Shown: positions 53,299 to 62,461, counted from the first letter of the stretch. The stretch: 64,000 bases of DNA from Janthinobacterium sp. Marseille (GCF_000013625.1 NC_009659.1:124001-188000), one strand, 5' to 3'. Made by a program: numbers and translations. The notes: generated by a model from the letters alone, not told the origin.

Positions 53299-53335
53299 TT
53301 GCCGATCGATAAAAGGGAAGAATATCGATCGGCAA
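53299..53335. repeat. Perfect 13-bp inverted repeat
   Basis: TTGCCGATCGATA (53299-53311) and TATCGATCGGCAA (53323-53335) are perfectly complementary over an 11-base purine-rich loop. It lies between the small periplasmic gene and the comM 3' end, with no T-tract on either side, so it is not a standard terminator. Confidence 0.8.
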
Positions 53336-53491
53336 CGTCATCACGCAAAACTCGCTTCAAGGCTGGTATGTTGACCGGCGGTTTGCTCGCCTGTTCCAAG
53401 GCCCGGGTAATTTGCATCAATCCAAATTCATCGATGAGTTAGCAATTACTATGCCAGTGACATGTCAGTGTTGGCAGCATGGCGCGCACTG

Positions 53492-55015
53492 TTATTGTTC
53501 ACGTAGTGCCCTGCGGTATTGAATGGCTTCTGCCACATGCGGTTTGCTGATGGCTGGTGCGCCGGCGAGGTCGGCAATGGTGCGTGCGACTTTCAGTACG
53601 CGATGATAGGCACGCGCCGACCAGTTGAGGCGGGTCATGGCGGTGCGCAGCAATTGTTCACCGCTGTCATCCGGCGTGCAGTGCAGTTCGATCTCGCTGC
53701 CGGATAGCAAGTGATTGCTCTTGTCCTGGCGTGCGGTTTGCCTTATCGCTGCGGTCGCAACGCGTTGCGCGACGTGAGCAGATGTCTCGCCATCGGACGG
53801 CCTGAGCAAGTCTTCATGTGCCAGTGCGCCGACCTGGATTTGCATATCGATACGATCCAGCAAGGGGCCGGAAATTTTCCCCTGATAACGGGTGATGAGA
53901 TCGGGTGTGCAGCGACATTTATTGGAGACATGGCCCAGGTAGCCACAGGGACAGGGATTCATCGCTGCAATCAATTGGAACTGCGCGGGGAAATCGGCCT
54001 GGCGTGCGGCACGTGAAATCGTGATGCGGCCGGACTCCAGAGGCTCGCGCAAGACTTCCAGCACGGAGCGATTGAATTCCGGCAGCTCATCGAGGAAGAG
54101 CACGCCACGATGTGCGAGTGAAATCTCACCGGGCCGCGGGGTTCCGCCACCACCGACCAGGGCGACGCCGGATGCAGTGTGATGCGGCGCACGGAATGGC
54201 CGGAGCTTCCAGCGTGCGCTGCTAAAGCCGCTGGTCAGCGATTGCACTGCCGCGGATTCCAGCGCTTCTTCATCTGTCATCGGCGGCAGGATGCCGGCGA
54301 AGCGGGCAGCGAGCATGGACTTGCCTGTTCCCGGTGGACCCACCATCAATAAACTATGTCCTCCCGCCGCCGCGACTTCCAGCGCGCGTTTGGCCTGGGC
54401 CTGTCCCTTTACTTCGGCCATATCCGGATAGTCGGGGCGCGTGCTGGCCGGCGCGGCAATGTGGCGATTCAGGCGCGCTTCCGGATCATGTGCGGCGAAA
54501 TGGGCGCAGACTTGCAATAAGGAATCAGCGGGCAGGATGCTTACTTCGCCAACCAGCGCCGCTTCATCGGCATTCATGCGTGGCAGGATAAATGCACGTT
54601 GTTGGCCACCTCTGTCACCACGACGGTGCATCGCAAAGGTCATCGCCAGGGCACCGCGTATCGGACGTAGTTCGCCTGACAAGGATAACTCGCCGGCAAA
54701 CTCATATTGATCCAGGGTATCGGCCGGCATTTGTTGGGAAGCTGCGAGGATGCCAAGTGCGATCGGTAAATCGAAACGGCCGGACTCTTTCGGTAGATCG
54801 GCCGGTGCGAGGTTGACGGTGATGCGACGTGCGGGGAATTCGAAGCCGGCATTTTGCAGCGCGGCGCGAACGCGGTCTTTGGATTCCTTAACTTCGGTTT
54901 CCGGCAAACCAACGATGGTGAAGGATGGGAGGCCGTTCGCCAGATGTACTTCTACAGTGACTTCCGGCGCCTGCATGCCGCTTAAGCCGCGACTCGTCAA
55001 AACCGCTAGGCTCAT
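53492..55015 (-). CDS. comM: ComM/YifB Mg-chelatase-like AAA+ ATPase
   Basis: 507 residues. An N-terminal ChlI-like domain (VLTSRGLSGMQAPEVTVEVHLANGLPSFTIVGLPE) is followed by the AAA+ core with Walker A GPPGTGKSML near residue 220, Walker B LFLDELPEF and the Mg-chelatase-type zinc cysteines in CPCGYLGHVSNKCRC. ComM is a helicase that extends branch migration during natural transformation. With dprA at 28.4 kb this gives two competence-linked genes in the window. It starts 18 bases before the RidA-like gene's stop on the same strand. Confidence 0.94.
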   Translation of the reverse strand: MSLAVLTSRGLSGMQAPEVTVEVHLANGLPSFTIVGLPETEVKESKDRVRAALQNAGFEFPARRITVNLAPADLPKESGRFDLPIALGILAASQQMPADTLDQYEFAGELSLSGELRPIRGALAMTFAMHRRGDRGGQQRAFILPRMNADEAALVGEVSILPADSLLQVCAHFAAHDPEARLNRHIAAPASTRPDYPDMAEVKGQAQAKRALEVAAAGGHSLLMVGPPGTGKSMLAARFAGILPPMTDEEALESAAVQSLTSGFSSARWKLRPFRAPHHTASGVALVGGGGTPRPGEISLAHRGVLFLDELPEFNRSVLEVLREPLESGRITISRAARQADFPAQFQLIAAMNPCPCGYLGHVSNKCRCTPDLITRYQGKISGPLLDRIDMQIQVGALAHEDLLRPSDGETSAHVAQRVATAAIRQTARQDKSNHLLSGSEIELHCTPDDSGEQLLRTAMTRLNWSARAYHRVLKVARTIADLAGAPAISKPHVAEAIQYRRALREQ

Positions 55016-55033
55016 GACCTCCCCTATACCTCT

Positions 55034-55501
55034 TTATTTCCGGCCCACGATGACGGCGATCTCAATCAATGCGTCACGCGGAATACGCGCTACCTGTACC
55101 GTGGCACGGGCTGGCGGGTTGGTCTTGAAGTATTCGCCATAGACGCGATTCATCGCGGCAAAGTCGTTCAGGTCTTTCAGATAGACGGTGCTCATCAACA
55201 CATCGTCATGGGAGAGGCCTTGGGATTTCAGTTTCTCGCCAATGTGATCAAGCACGGCTTTTGTCTGCTCCTCGATAGTAGTGCCTTGAATTGCATTGCC
55301 GGCCGCGTTCAATGGCAGCACGCCGGATAAATAAATGGTGCCACCATGCGCCACCATCTGTGAATATGGACCGACTGCCGGGTACATTTTGCTGGTGGAG
55401 AGTATCTGTTTGCCGGGTTGTGCCGGCGCGGCGCAGCCGGTCAAAACAGCTGTCACTGCAAGCATCAATACCAGGGCGAAGCGGGATGAGGAAGCGGTCA
55501 T
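55034..55501 (-). CDS. RidA-family protein with lipoprotein signal
   Basis: 155 residues. The C-terminal ~120 residues are a YjgF/YER057c/UK114 (RidA) domain: KMYPAVGPYSQMVAHGGTIYLSGVLPLN, LDHIGEKLKSQGLSHDDVLMSTVYL, and the motif with the substrate-binding Arg, PPARATVQVARIPRDALIEIAVIV. The N-terminus is a lipoprotein signal (SRFALVLMLAVTAVLTGC, lipobox LTGC, Cys23), so this copy would be anchored to a membrane in the periplasm, unlike cytosolic RidA, which deaminates reactive enamines/imines. It is downstream of comM on the same strand. Confidence 0.87.
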   Translation of the reverse strand: MTASSSRFALVLMLAVTAVLTGCAAPAQPGKQILSTSKMYPAVGPYSQMVAHGGTIYLSGVLPLNAAGNAIQGTTIEEQTKAVLDHIGEKLKSQGLSHDDVLMSTVYLKDLNDFAAMNRVYGEYFKTNPPARATVQVARIPRDALIEIAVIVGRK

Positions 55502-55551
55502 CGTGGGTCTCCTAATGAGTTGGTCTACTTGTAAGAATCAACGGCGGATGT

Positions 55552-55944
55552 TCATGCTTTTGATAGTGAAGCCTGTGGTTCCTGATGGTGTTTGCGGTGT
55601 TTGAGATGCTCCAGATGTGCGATGGTCGCCTTGACGATGGCAAACATCAAGGCCTGGTCTTTGCTCGGGTGGTCTGAAATATGGACTACGGTGCTGCCGA
55701 TATGAATGGCTTTGCCATTAGGATCTGAAGGGGATTGCCCGTAAGTGATTGCTAACTCATAGGCCGCAATCAAGGGGCCGCATGCTTGCCAGTCGCGCGT
55801 CCATTTCGGGATTTGTCTGCCGTTATCCCATAGCGAGCCGGCATTCTCGTAAAACTCTTCAACATTATGGCAGCCCAGCAATTGGGCCAGATGGCGCTCT
55901 TTGGAGACGCAGCTACGGAAGTACTCTTCATCGCTCATACGCAT
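55552..55944 (-). CDS. Small hypothetical protein, possibly DUF2591-like
   Basis: 130 residues, soluble. The middle (DWQACGPLIAAYELAITYGQ, then SDHPSKDQALMFAIVKATI) loosely resembles DUF2591, a family common in phages; this is tentative. The start at 55944 has AAGGAG upstream and is preferred to an in-frame ATG 63 bases earlier. It lies between the RidA-like lipoprotein and ubiK on the same strand. No function known. Confidence 0.65.
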   Translation of the reverse strand: MRMSDEEYFRSCVSKERHLAQLLGCHNVEEFYENAGSLWDNGRQIPKWTRDWQACGPLIAAYELAITYGQSPSDPNGKAIHIGSTVVHISDHPSKDQALMFAIVKATIAHLEHLKHRKHHQEPQASLSKA

Positions 55945-56064
55945 GGCTTGCTCCTTTATATGGATAGGTTGCCGATGCCAACTTTGAATCGATACTGCCT
56001 GGCGCAAACGATATGGGCAGGATCCTGAGTCTGCCTAAATCGTATGCGACATATATAGTGTGCC

Positions 56065-56304
56065 TTACTTTTTCAGTTGCGCTTCCAGAGCCGCAACTTG
56101 TGCTTCCAGTGCTTCAAGCTTGGCGCGGGTATTGGCCAACACTTGCGCTTGTACATCGAATTCTTCGCGTGTCACCAGATCCAGCTTGGAGAAGCCCTGG
56201 CTCATCATGGCCTTCACGTTCTTTTCAATATCCTTGGCCGGCGAGTTCTCCAGCACCTGATTGATCTTGTCTTGCATTTCGTTAAAGAAATTAGGCTTTT
56301 CCAT
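56065..56304 (-). CDS. ubiK: UbiK (YqiC/BMFP) accessory factor
   Basis: 79 residues. The N-terminal half (FFNEMQDKINQVLENSPAKDIEKNVKAMMSQGFSKLDLVTREEFDVQ) is the BMFP/YqiC signature and the C-terminal half is a coiled coil (LEALEAQVAALEAQLKK). UbiK forms complexes that support ubiquinone synthesis under oxygen. The gene is divergent from torF, with 231 bases between, and is usually found next to glnK-type genes in betaproteobacteria. Confidence 0.93.
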   Translation of the reverse strand: MEKPNFFNEMQDKINQVLENSPAKDIEKNVKAMMSQGFSKLDLVTREEFDVQAQVLANTRAKLEALEAQVAALEAQLKK

Positions 56305-56330
56305 TTGATCCTCTGATTAAAAAATTATTT

Positions 56331-56347
56331 AGCACCAGAACGGTGCG
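56331..56347. promoter_or_regulatory. NtrC-type binding site upstream of torF-glnK-amtB
   Basis: AGCACC-N5-GGTGCG (56331-56347) matches the NtrC consensus TGCACC-N5-GGTGCA except for the outer base on each side. It lies ~130 bases upstream of the sigma-54-type promoter, a normal enhancer distance. Confidence 0.75.
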
Positions 56348-56460
56348 ATTTGCTTTTGCGCGTGCTATAAAAGTGCATATTTCAGCATTTTCCGGAGGGG
56401 AATATATCAGTCAGCAACCGTAAACGATAAAAATGATAGTACAAGCAGCCCAAAAAAGGC

Positions 56461-56476
56461 TGGCATGAGTCCTGCT
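56461..56476 (+). promoter_or_regulatory. Sigma-54 promoter for torF-glnK-amtB
   Basis: TGGCATGAGTCCTGCT has the invariant GG and GC of the -24/-12 elements separated by exactly ten bases and differs from TGGCACN5TTGCA at only a few positions. Transcription would start near 56487, about 50 bases before torF. Confidence 0.75.
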
Positions 56477-56535
56477 AAATAGGTATCGAAGATAACCAAC
56501 GTTTGGTTTCTACATTCAACTTTAAAGGGAAGATC

Positions 56536-57276
56536 ATGAAAAAACTGATTATCGCGGTTGCTGTAATGGGTGCATTCGCCGGTAGCCTGGCGCACGCTGA
56601 AGACGTCATTCCAGAACATTCGTTCACGGGCAACCTTTCTGTAGTCAGCGACTATCGTTTCCGTGGTATTTCGCAAACCTTTAAACAACCAGCCGTACAA
56701 GGCGGTTTCGACTACGCACACTCGAGCGGCTTCTACGTCGGTAACTGGAACTCGAATGTAAGCGGCAATTCGTTTACCGACGGTTCCATCGAAATGGATC
56801 TGTACGGTGGTTACAAATTCAATATTACACCTGACGTGACGGCTGATGTCGGTGTTCTGTACTACTACTATCCAGGTGCGCAAATCCTTGGCGGTAAAAA
56901 GTACAACACAACTGAATTGTACGGTTCGATTGGCTACAAATGGTTCACCCTGAAATACAGCAATGCAGTTTCCGATTTCTTTGGCGCCCCTGATTCCAAT
57001 GGCTCCGATTACATCGAACTGAATGCCAATTTCGAAGTAATGGATAAAACCACCCTGGGCTTCCATGTCGGCCATCAAAAAGTCAAGAATGTAGACAATG
57101 CAAGCTACACCGATTACAAACTGAGCCTGGCGCGTGACTTTGGTTTCGCTACCATCGGTCTCGCAGTAGTTGGTACAGATGCAGATAAAGGTTTTTATTC
57201 CCTGACAAACGCTGCCGGAAAAACCAAGAAACTGGGCGACACCACTGCAGTATTGTCGATCTCCAAAGCTTTCTAA
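56536..57276 (+). CDS. TorF-family putative porin
   Basis: 246 residues. A signal peptide covers about 1-21 (MKKLIIAVAVMGAFAGSLAHA). The remainder is an antiparallel beta-barrel-like protein (GNLSVVSDYRFRGISQTFKQPAVQGGFDYAH, IGYKWFTLKYS, ending VLSISKAF with a C-terminal Phe as in outer-membrane barrels). This matches TIGR02001/TorF, usually next to glnK and amtB, so an outer-membrane channel for a nitrogen source is likely. AAAGGGAAG precedes the ATG. It is first in the NtrC-controlled operon. Confidence 0.85.
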   Translation: MKKLIIAVAVMGAFAGSLAHAEDVIPEHSFTGNLSVVSDYRFRGISQTFKQPAVQGGFDYAHSSGFYVGNWNSNVSGNSFTDGSIEMDLYGGYKFNITPDVTADVGVLYYYYPGAQILGGKKYNTTELYGSIGYKWFTLKYSNAVSDFFGAPDSNGSDYIELNANFEVMDKTTLGFHVGHQKVKNVDNASYTDYKLSLARDFGFATIGLAVVGTDADKGFYSLTNAAGKTKKLGDTTAVLSISKAF

Positions 57277-57293
57277 TTTTAAAAATAACGTAA

Positions 57294-57641
<348 letters not shown>

Positions 57642-57651
57642 GGGGAATGAG

Positions 57652-59055
57652 ATGAGTATGAAGAAAATGTTCACAAGTGCCCTTGCCACAGGTGCTCTGT
57701 TGCTGGCAGTCGGATTCTCGGCGCCGGCAATGGCGGAAGACGCAGCGGCTCCGGCTGCTGCGCCAGCGGCTGAAGCGGTAGTGGTCGTCACCGAAACAAC
57801 GGCACCTGCTGCCGCGCCAGCGGCTCCGGCAGCACCTGAAGTCGTGTTGAATACAGGTGATACCGCCTGGATGCTGACATCGACCATGCTGGTTATCCTG
57901 ATGACCATCCCTGGCCTCGCATTGTTCTACGGTGGCCTTGGTCGTTCGAAGAATATGTTGTCAGTGCTGATGCAGGTCTTTGTGATCTTCTCGACCATCA
58001 CTGTGTTGTGGTGCCTGTACGGCTACAGCCTGGTGTTCGCAGATGGTGGCTCCTTCGTCGGAACCTTTGGCAAGCTCTTCCTCAATGGCGTCAAACCAGA
58101 CACCTTGTCCGGCTCGATTCCTGAGTATGTGTTTATTGCCTTCCAATCGACCTTTGCTGCTATCACTTGCGCACTGATCGTAGGCGCTTTCGCAGAACGT
58201 ATGAAGTTTGCAGCAGTGCTGGCTTTCAGCATCCTGTGGTTCACTTTCAGCTACATCCCGGTCGCTCACATGGTGTGGGCTCCTACCGGCCTGTTGTTCG
58301 CTGACGGCGCACTCGACTTCGCCGGTGGTACCGTAGTTCACATCAATGCCGGTGTTGCCGGTCTGGTTGGTGCTTACATGGTTGGCAAACGTATCGGTTT
58401 CGGCAAGGAAGCAATGCCTCCGCATTCGCTGACATTGACGATGGTTGGTGCATCGCTGCTGTGGGTGGGCTGGTTTGGTTTCAATGCTGGTTCCGCTCTG
58501 GGTGCAAACCCGATCGCCGGCCTGGCATTCATCAACACCATCCTGGCAACCGGCGCTGCAACCCTGGCCTGGATTACCACTGAATCCATGCTCAAAGGCA
58601 AAGCTTCGATGTTGGGTGCTGCTTCGGGTGCGGTTGCTGGTCTGGTTGGCATCACGCCAGCTGCCGGTTTCGTCGGTCCTATGGGTTCCATCGTCCTCGG
58701 CCTGATCGTTGGTGCAGTCTGCGTATGGGGTGTAAGTGGTTTGAAACGTCTGCTGGGTGCGGATGATGCATTCGACGTATTCGGTGTGCACGGTGTCGGC
58801 GGTATCGTCGGTGCGATCCTGACCGGTGTGTTGGCGGCTCCATCGTTTGGTGGTACCGGCGCAGCGGACTTCTCGATCGCTCATCAAGTGATGGTGCAGT
58901 TCAAAGCTGTGTTGATCACTGTAGTGTGGACGGCTGTGGTTGCCTTCATCATCTACAAACTGGTTGACCTGGTCATCGGTCTGCGTGTTTCGGATGAAGC
59001 AGAACGCGAAGGCCTGGACATCACCAGCCACGGCGAAACGGCTTATCACTCCTGA
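57652..59055 (+). CDS. amtB: Ammonium transporter AmtB
   Basis: 467 residues. A signal peptide (MKKMFTSALATGALLLAVGFSAPAMA, after the first two residues) is followed by an Ala/Pro/Val-rich stretch of ~45 residues and then the Amt fold with eleven helices. Conserved points include WMLTSTMLVILMTIPGLALFYGGL, the twin-His region in HMVWAPTGLLFADGALDFAGGTVVHINAGVAGLVGAYM and FGVHGVGGIVGAI. It imports ammonium and is gated by GlnK. The ATG at 57652 has GGGG upstream. It ends the torF-glnK-amtB operon. Confidence 0.96.
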   Translation: MSMKKMFTSALATGALLLAVGFSAPAMAEDAAAPAAAPAAEAVVVVTETTAPAAAPAAPAAPEVVLNTGDTAWMLTSTMLVILMTIPGLALFYGGLGRSKNMLSVLMQVFVIFSTITVLWCLYGYSLVFADGGSFVGTFGKLFLNGVKPDTLSGSIPEYVFIAFQSTFAAITCALIVGAFAERMKFAAVLAFSILWFTFSYIPVAHMVWAPTGLLFADGALDFAGGTVVHINAGVAGLVGAYMVGKRIGFGKEAMPPHSLTLTMVGASLLWVGWFGFNAGSALGANPIAGLAFINTILATGAATLAWITTESMLKGKASMLGAASGAVAGLVGITPAAGFVGPMGSIVLGLIVGAVCVWGVSGLKRLLGADDAFDVFGVHGVGGIVGAILTGVLAAPSFGGTGAADFSIAHQVMVQFKAVLITVVWTAVVAFIIYKLVDLVIGLRVSDEAEREGLDITSHGETAYHS

Positions 59056-59074
59056 TAACAGTTGTAACGTGATG

Positions 59075-59128
59075 GCCCCGCGTAAGCGGGGTACCAAAAA
59101 AAGCGCCCCCTTGGTGGGGCGCTTTTTT
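59075..59128 (+). terminator. Tandem terminator after amtB
   Basis: First a small stem CCCCGC/GCGGGG, then a strong hairpin with GCGCCCC (59103-59109) and GGGGCGC (59116-59122), flanked by a seven-A run and six T. The second is a classic Rho-independent terminator that is also T-rich in the reverse direction. Confidence 0.9.
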
Positions 59129-59282
59129 CATTTGTGGGTCCGTTTGGGGCTTTAAAAACGCTTTCCAGCCCTAATCTACGTATGCCAAATTGAGTAAATC
59201 TGCTTGCAATGCGGACGACGCAAGCGGTTTTTCCCGTTAGAATCAGCTTCAATTAACGATAGTTTCAGCACAAAAGGTTTAT

Positions 59283-60581
59283 ATGGTTCCGCATCTCGTC
59301 ACGGCTTTGAACGGTCCGCTGCTCGACCTTGAAAAGAAAATCCTGACCGCCACCCCTGCCATCGAGCGCTGGTTCAGGCTGGAATGGCAAGAACATACCC
59401 CTCCTTTTTATTGTTCCGTCGATTTGCGCAATGCCGGTTTCAAGCTGGCGCCGGTCGATACCAATCTGTTTCCTGGTGGTTTTAACAACCTTTCGCCGGA
59501 AATGCTGCCTTTGGCGGTACAGGCCGCGATGGCCGCGATTGAGAAATATTGTCCGGATGCCAAGAACTTACTGCTGGTGCCGGAAGGCCACACGCGCAAT
59601 ACCTTTTACCTGCAAAACGTCGCGCGCCTGATGCAAATCTTCCGCCAGACCGGTTTGAATGTGCGCCTCGGCTCCTTGTCGCCGGATGTGACCGGGCCGA
59701 CGCCGATTGATTTGCCGGATGGTACGACCCTGACGCTGGAGCCGCTCGAGCGCTCGCAAAATGGTCGTCGCGTCGGACTAAAGAACTTCGACCCTTGCAC
59801 CATCCTGCTTAACAATGACTTGTCGTCCGGCTTGCCGTCCATCCTGCAAAACGTCAACGAACAAAACCTGCTCCCGCCTCTGCATGCCGGCTGGGCGGTG
59901 CGTCGCAAGACCAATCACTTTGCCGCCTACGATGAAGTGGTCAAAAAATTCGCGAAGCTGATCGATGTCGATCCATGGATGTTGAATCCCTTCTTCATGA
60001 AATGCGAAGGCATCAACTTCAATGACAGTACGGGCGAAGATTGCCTGGCATCGAATGTCGACACCCTGCTCGCCAAGATGCGCAAGAAGTACAAGGAATA
60101 CGGCATCAAGGAAAAACCCTTCGTCATTATCAAGGCAGATGCCGGCACCTATGGCATGGGCATCATGACCGTGCATGATGCGAGCGAGGTCAAGGATCTC
60201 AATCGCAAGCAGCGCAACAAGATGTCAGTCGTCAAGGATGGCCTGGAAGTGACGGACGTCATCCTGCAGGAAGGCGTGCCGACCTTCGAGCGCATCAATG
60301 AATCGGTCGCTGAACCAGTTGTGTACATGATAGATCGCTATGTGGTTGGCGGTTTCTACCGCGTCCACTCCGAGCGCGGTAACCATGAAAACCTGAATGC
60401 GCCGGGCGCGCATTTCGTGCCGCTGGCCTTCGCGCATCAGCATGCCTTGCCGGATTACCAGGCCAAGCCGGGTACCGTGGCGCCCAACCGTTTCTATATG
60501 TACGGCGTGGTTGCGCGCCTGGCCTTGCTGGCAGCGTCACTGGAGATGGAAAAAACCGATCCCAACCCGGAAGTATATTGA
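59283..60581 (+). CDS. gshA: Glutamate--cysteine ligase, proteobacterial GshA form
   Basis: 432 residues. It makes gamma-glutamylcysteine, the first step of glutathione synthesis. The protein differs from E. coli GshA and belongs to the ATP-grasp-like GshA form of betaproteobacteria and pseudomonad relatives (FYCSVDLRNAGFKLAPVDTNLFPGGFNNL at the start, FVIIKADAGTYGMGIM as the ATP-binding region, VVGGFYRVHSERGNHENLNAPGA near the end). gshB follows after 145 bases that contain no gene. The ATG at 59283 is the only reasonable start. Confidence 0.93.
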   Translation: MVPHLVTALNGPLLDLEKKILTATPAIERWFRLEWQEHTPPFYCSVDLRNAGFKLAPVDTNLFPGGFNNLSPEMLPLAVQAAMAAIEKYCPDAKNLLLVPEGHTRNTFYLQNVARLMQIFRQTGLNVRLGSLSPDVTGPTPIDLPDGTTLTLEPLERSQNGRRVGLKNFDPCTILLNNDLSSGLPSILQNVNEQNLLPPLHAGWAVRRKTNHFAAYDEVVKKFAKLIDVDPWMLNPFFMKCEGINFNDSTGEDCLASNVDTLLAKMRKKYKEYGIKEKPFVIIKADAGTYGMGIMTVHDASEVKDLNRKQRNKMSVVKDGLEVTDVILQEGVPTFERINESVAEPVVYMIDRYVVGGFYRVHSERGNHENLNAPGAHFVPLAFAHQHALPDYQAKPGTVAPNRFYMYGVVARLALLAASLEMEKTDPNPEVY

Positions 60582-60726
60582 TCCCACATTCGCCACCCTC
60601 GCCGGTGGCGAATTCACTTTCGGTGAAAAAATTCAGTTGGTGTCACAATTGAGGCCTTTGCCACATGGCCACCAATAATATGCCTGCCCGGTGCAGTCGG
60701 GCGGCACGCTTTTCAGGATGCGTTGA

Positions 60727-61683
60727 ATGAAATTAGCCTTTGTTGCCGATCCGCTTGATGGTTTCAAGATTTACAAGGATTCCACCTACGCGATGATGGC
60801 TGAAGCGGCCCGGCGCGGCCATACCATCCATGTATTCCAGCACAAGGATATGGCGTTCGAAGGTGGCAAGGTCATTGCGAATGTCTCGCGCGTGACCTTG
60901 ACCGGCGGCGGACAGGAAGACTGGTATCAGCAGGATGCACCGACGGTACAGGAGTTGACGACCTTCGATGCGATCCTTGAACGTACCGATCCGCCCTTCA
61001 ATATGGAATACATCTACGCGACCTATTTGCTGGAATTGGCCCAGCAACAGGGCGCGCGCATTTTCAATAAACCGGAAGCGGTGCGCAGCTTCAATGAAAA
61101 GCTGGCAATTGCCCAATTCCCGCAATACATTGCGCCGACGCTCGTCACCAGTGATGCCGCGCGCGTACGTGCTTTCCATGCAGAACACCGCGATATCATC
61201 CTGAAACCGCTGGACGGCATGGGTGGTGCCGGCATATTCCGCGTCAAGGATGATGCGCTGAACCTCGGTTCCATCATCGAGACCTTGTCCGACAACGGGC
61301 GCCGGACCATTATGGTGCAGCGTTACATTCCGGAAATTACGGACGGCGACAAGCGTATCCTGTTGATAGGTGGACAAGTCGTGCCTTACTGCCTGGCGCG
61401 CATTCCGCAAGGGACTGAAATACGCGGTAATCTGGCGGTAGGCGGAATCGGCGTGGCGCGTGAAATATCGGCGCGCGACCGCGAAATCGGTGAGGCTTTG
61501 GCGCCACTTTTGTTAAAAAGAGGCTTGTTACTGGTAGGATTGGACGCAATTGGTAGTTACATGACTGAATTAAATGTGACCAGCCCTACTTGCTTCCAGG
61601 AAATCAAACAACAAACCGGTTTCGATGTTGCGGCAATGTTCATTGATGCACTGGAAAAGAACGTTGCGGGCTGGAATTCCTGA
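60727..61683 (+). CDS. gshB: Glutathione synthetase
   Basis: 318 residues of the ATP-grasp family. It joins glycine to gamma-glutamylcysteine. PSNG-like ILERTDPPFNMEYIYATYLLE and the phosphate-binding loop DIILKPLDGMGGAGIFRV are typical; EITDGDKRILLIGGQVVPYCLARIPQGTEIRGNLAVGG and the metal-binding INVTSPT-like LNVTSPTCFQEI follow. Length matches E. coli GshB (316). It is followed 63 bases later by the PTS genes, so glutathione and PTS genes may share a transcript. Confidence 0.96.
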   Translation: MKLAFVADPLDGFKIYKDSTYAMMAEAARRGHTIHVFQHKDMAFEGGKVIANVSRVTLTGGGQEDWYQQDAPTVQELTTFDAILERTDPPFNMEYIYATYLLELAQQQGARIFNKPEAVRSFNEKLAIAQFPQYIAPTLVTSDAARVRAFHAEHRDIILKPLDGMGGAGIFRVKDDALNLGSIIETLSDNGRRTIMVQRYIPEITDGDKRILLIGGQVVPYCLARIPQGTEIRGNLAVGGIGVAREISARDREIGEALAPLLLKRGLLLVGLDAIGSYMTELNVTSPTCFQEIKQQTGFDVAAMFIDALEKNVAGWNS

Positions 61684-61746
61684 GTAATTGGTAGAATTTG
61701 CCCTTGCCGGGTGAGTTCTGGCGTGAAAAAGGTTCGGATTAAATAG

Positions 61747-62154
61747 ATGGTCGGTATTTTGTTATTGACGCACGCACCGCTGGGGCAAGCCTTTATCTCG
61801 GCTGCGACCCATGTCTTCCGCACGCGTCCGGAACATCTGGACGCCGTGGACGTGAATGCGGACCAGGACACAGGCGAAGTTGAGCGCCTGGCGAAGAAAG
61901 CCATTGCCGGCCTGGACGATGGCTCCGGCGTATTGGTCATTACCGATGTGATGGGCGGTACGCCATCCAACTGTACTTTGGGTTTGTGCAATGTCGACAA
62001 TGTCGCCGTCATTGCAGGTATCAGCTTGCCGATGTTGTTGCGCGCAATTACTTATCGGCAGGACACCCTTGATGTTGTAGTGGAAATGGCGCTGGCGGGT
62101 GGCCAGGGCGGCGCGGTCAGGGTAGACAACCGTGTTCGACTTTCGCCAAATTAA
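61747..62154 (+). CDS. PTS EIIA component, mannose (ManX) type
   Basis: 135 residues. The phosphorylated histidine is His9 in ILLLTHAPLG, and the domain has the ManX-type VITDVMGGTPSNCTL stretch. No EIIB or EIIC genes follow, so it probably has a regulatory rather than a transport job, as in many betaproteobacteria. It is 24 bases before the HPr gene. Confidence 0.92.
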   Translation: MVGILLLTHAPLGQAFISAATHVFRTRPEHLDAVDVNADQDTGEVERLAKKAIAGLDDGSGVLVITDVMGGTPSNCTLGLCNVDNVAVIAGISLPMLLRAITYRQDTLDVVVEMALAGGQGGAVRVDNRVRLSPN

Positions 62155-62178
62155 TTTGAACTCAAATCTATAAGAAAA

Positions 62179-62448
62179 ATGATCGAACAAGAAATCGAAA
62201 TTATCAACAAACTCGGCTTGCATGCGCGCGCATCAGCCAAACTCACACAACTGGCAGCGAAGTACAAAAGCGAAGTCTGGATGACGCGCAATAAACGCCG
62301 CGTCAATGCCAAGTCCATCATGGGCGTGATGATGCTGGCTGCCGGCAAGGGTGCCAAGGTCACACTGGAAACCGACGGGCCGGATGAAAAAGAGTGCTTT
62401 GATGCACTTGAGCTGCTGATTCAAAATAAATTCGGCGAAGGCGAATAA
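62179..62448 (+). CDS. ptsH: Phosphocarrier protein HPr
   Basis: 89 residues. His15, the enzyme I target, is in KLGLHARASAKL, and Ser46, the HPr-kinase site, is in NAKSIMGVMMLAA. Both are conserved, so regulation by HPrK/P (gene not in the window) is possible. It passes phosphate from enzyme I to EIIA(Man). It is between the EIIA and enzyme I genes. Confidence 0.96.
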   Translation: MIEQEIEIINKLGLHARASAKLTQLAAKYKSEVWMTRNKRRVNAKSIMGVMMLAAGKGAKVTLETDGPDEKECFDALELLIQNKFGEGE

Positions 62449-62461
62449 GCCGATAGACTTG

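Noticed and set aside
57961..59097. A 378-codon open frame antisense to amtB
   Set aside because: It is the reverse complement of transmembrane codons, giving His/Gln/Asp-rich nonsense; amtB is certain.
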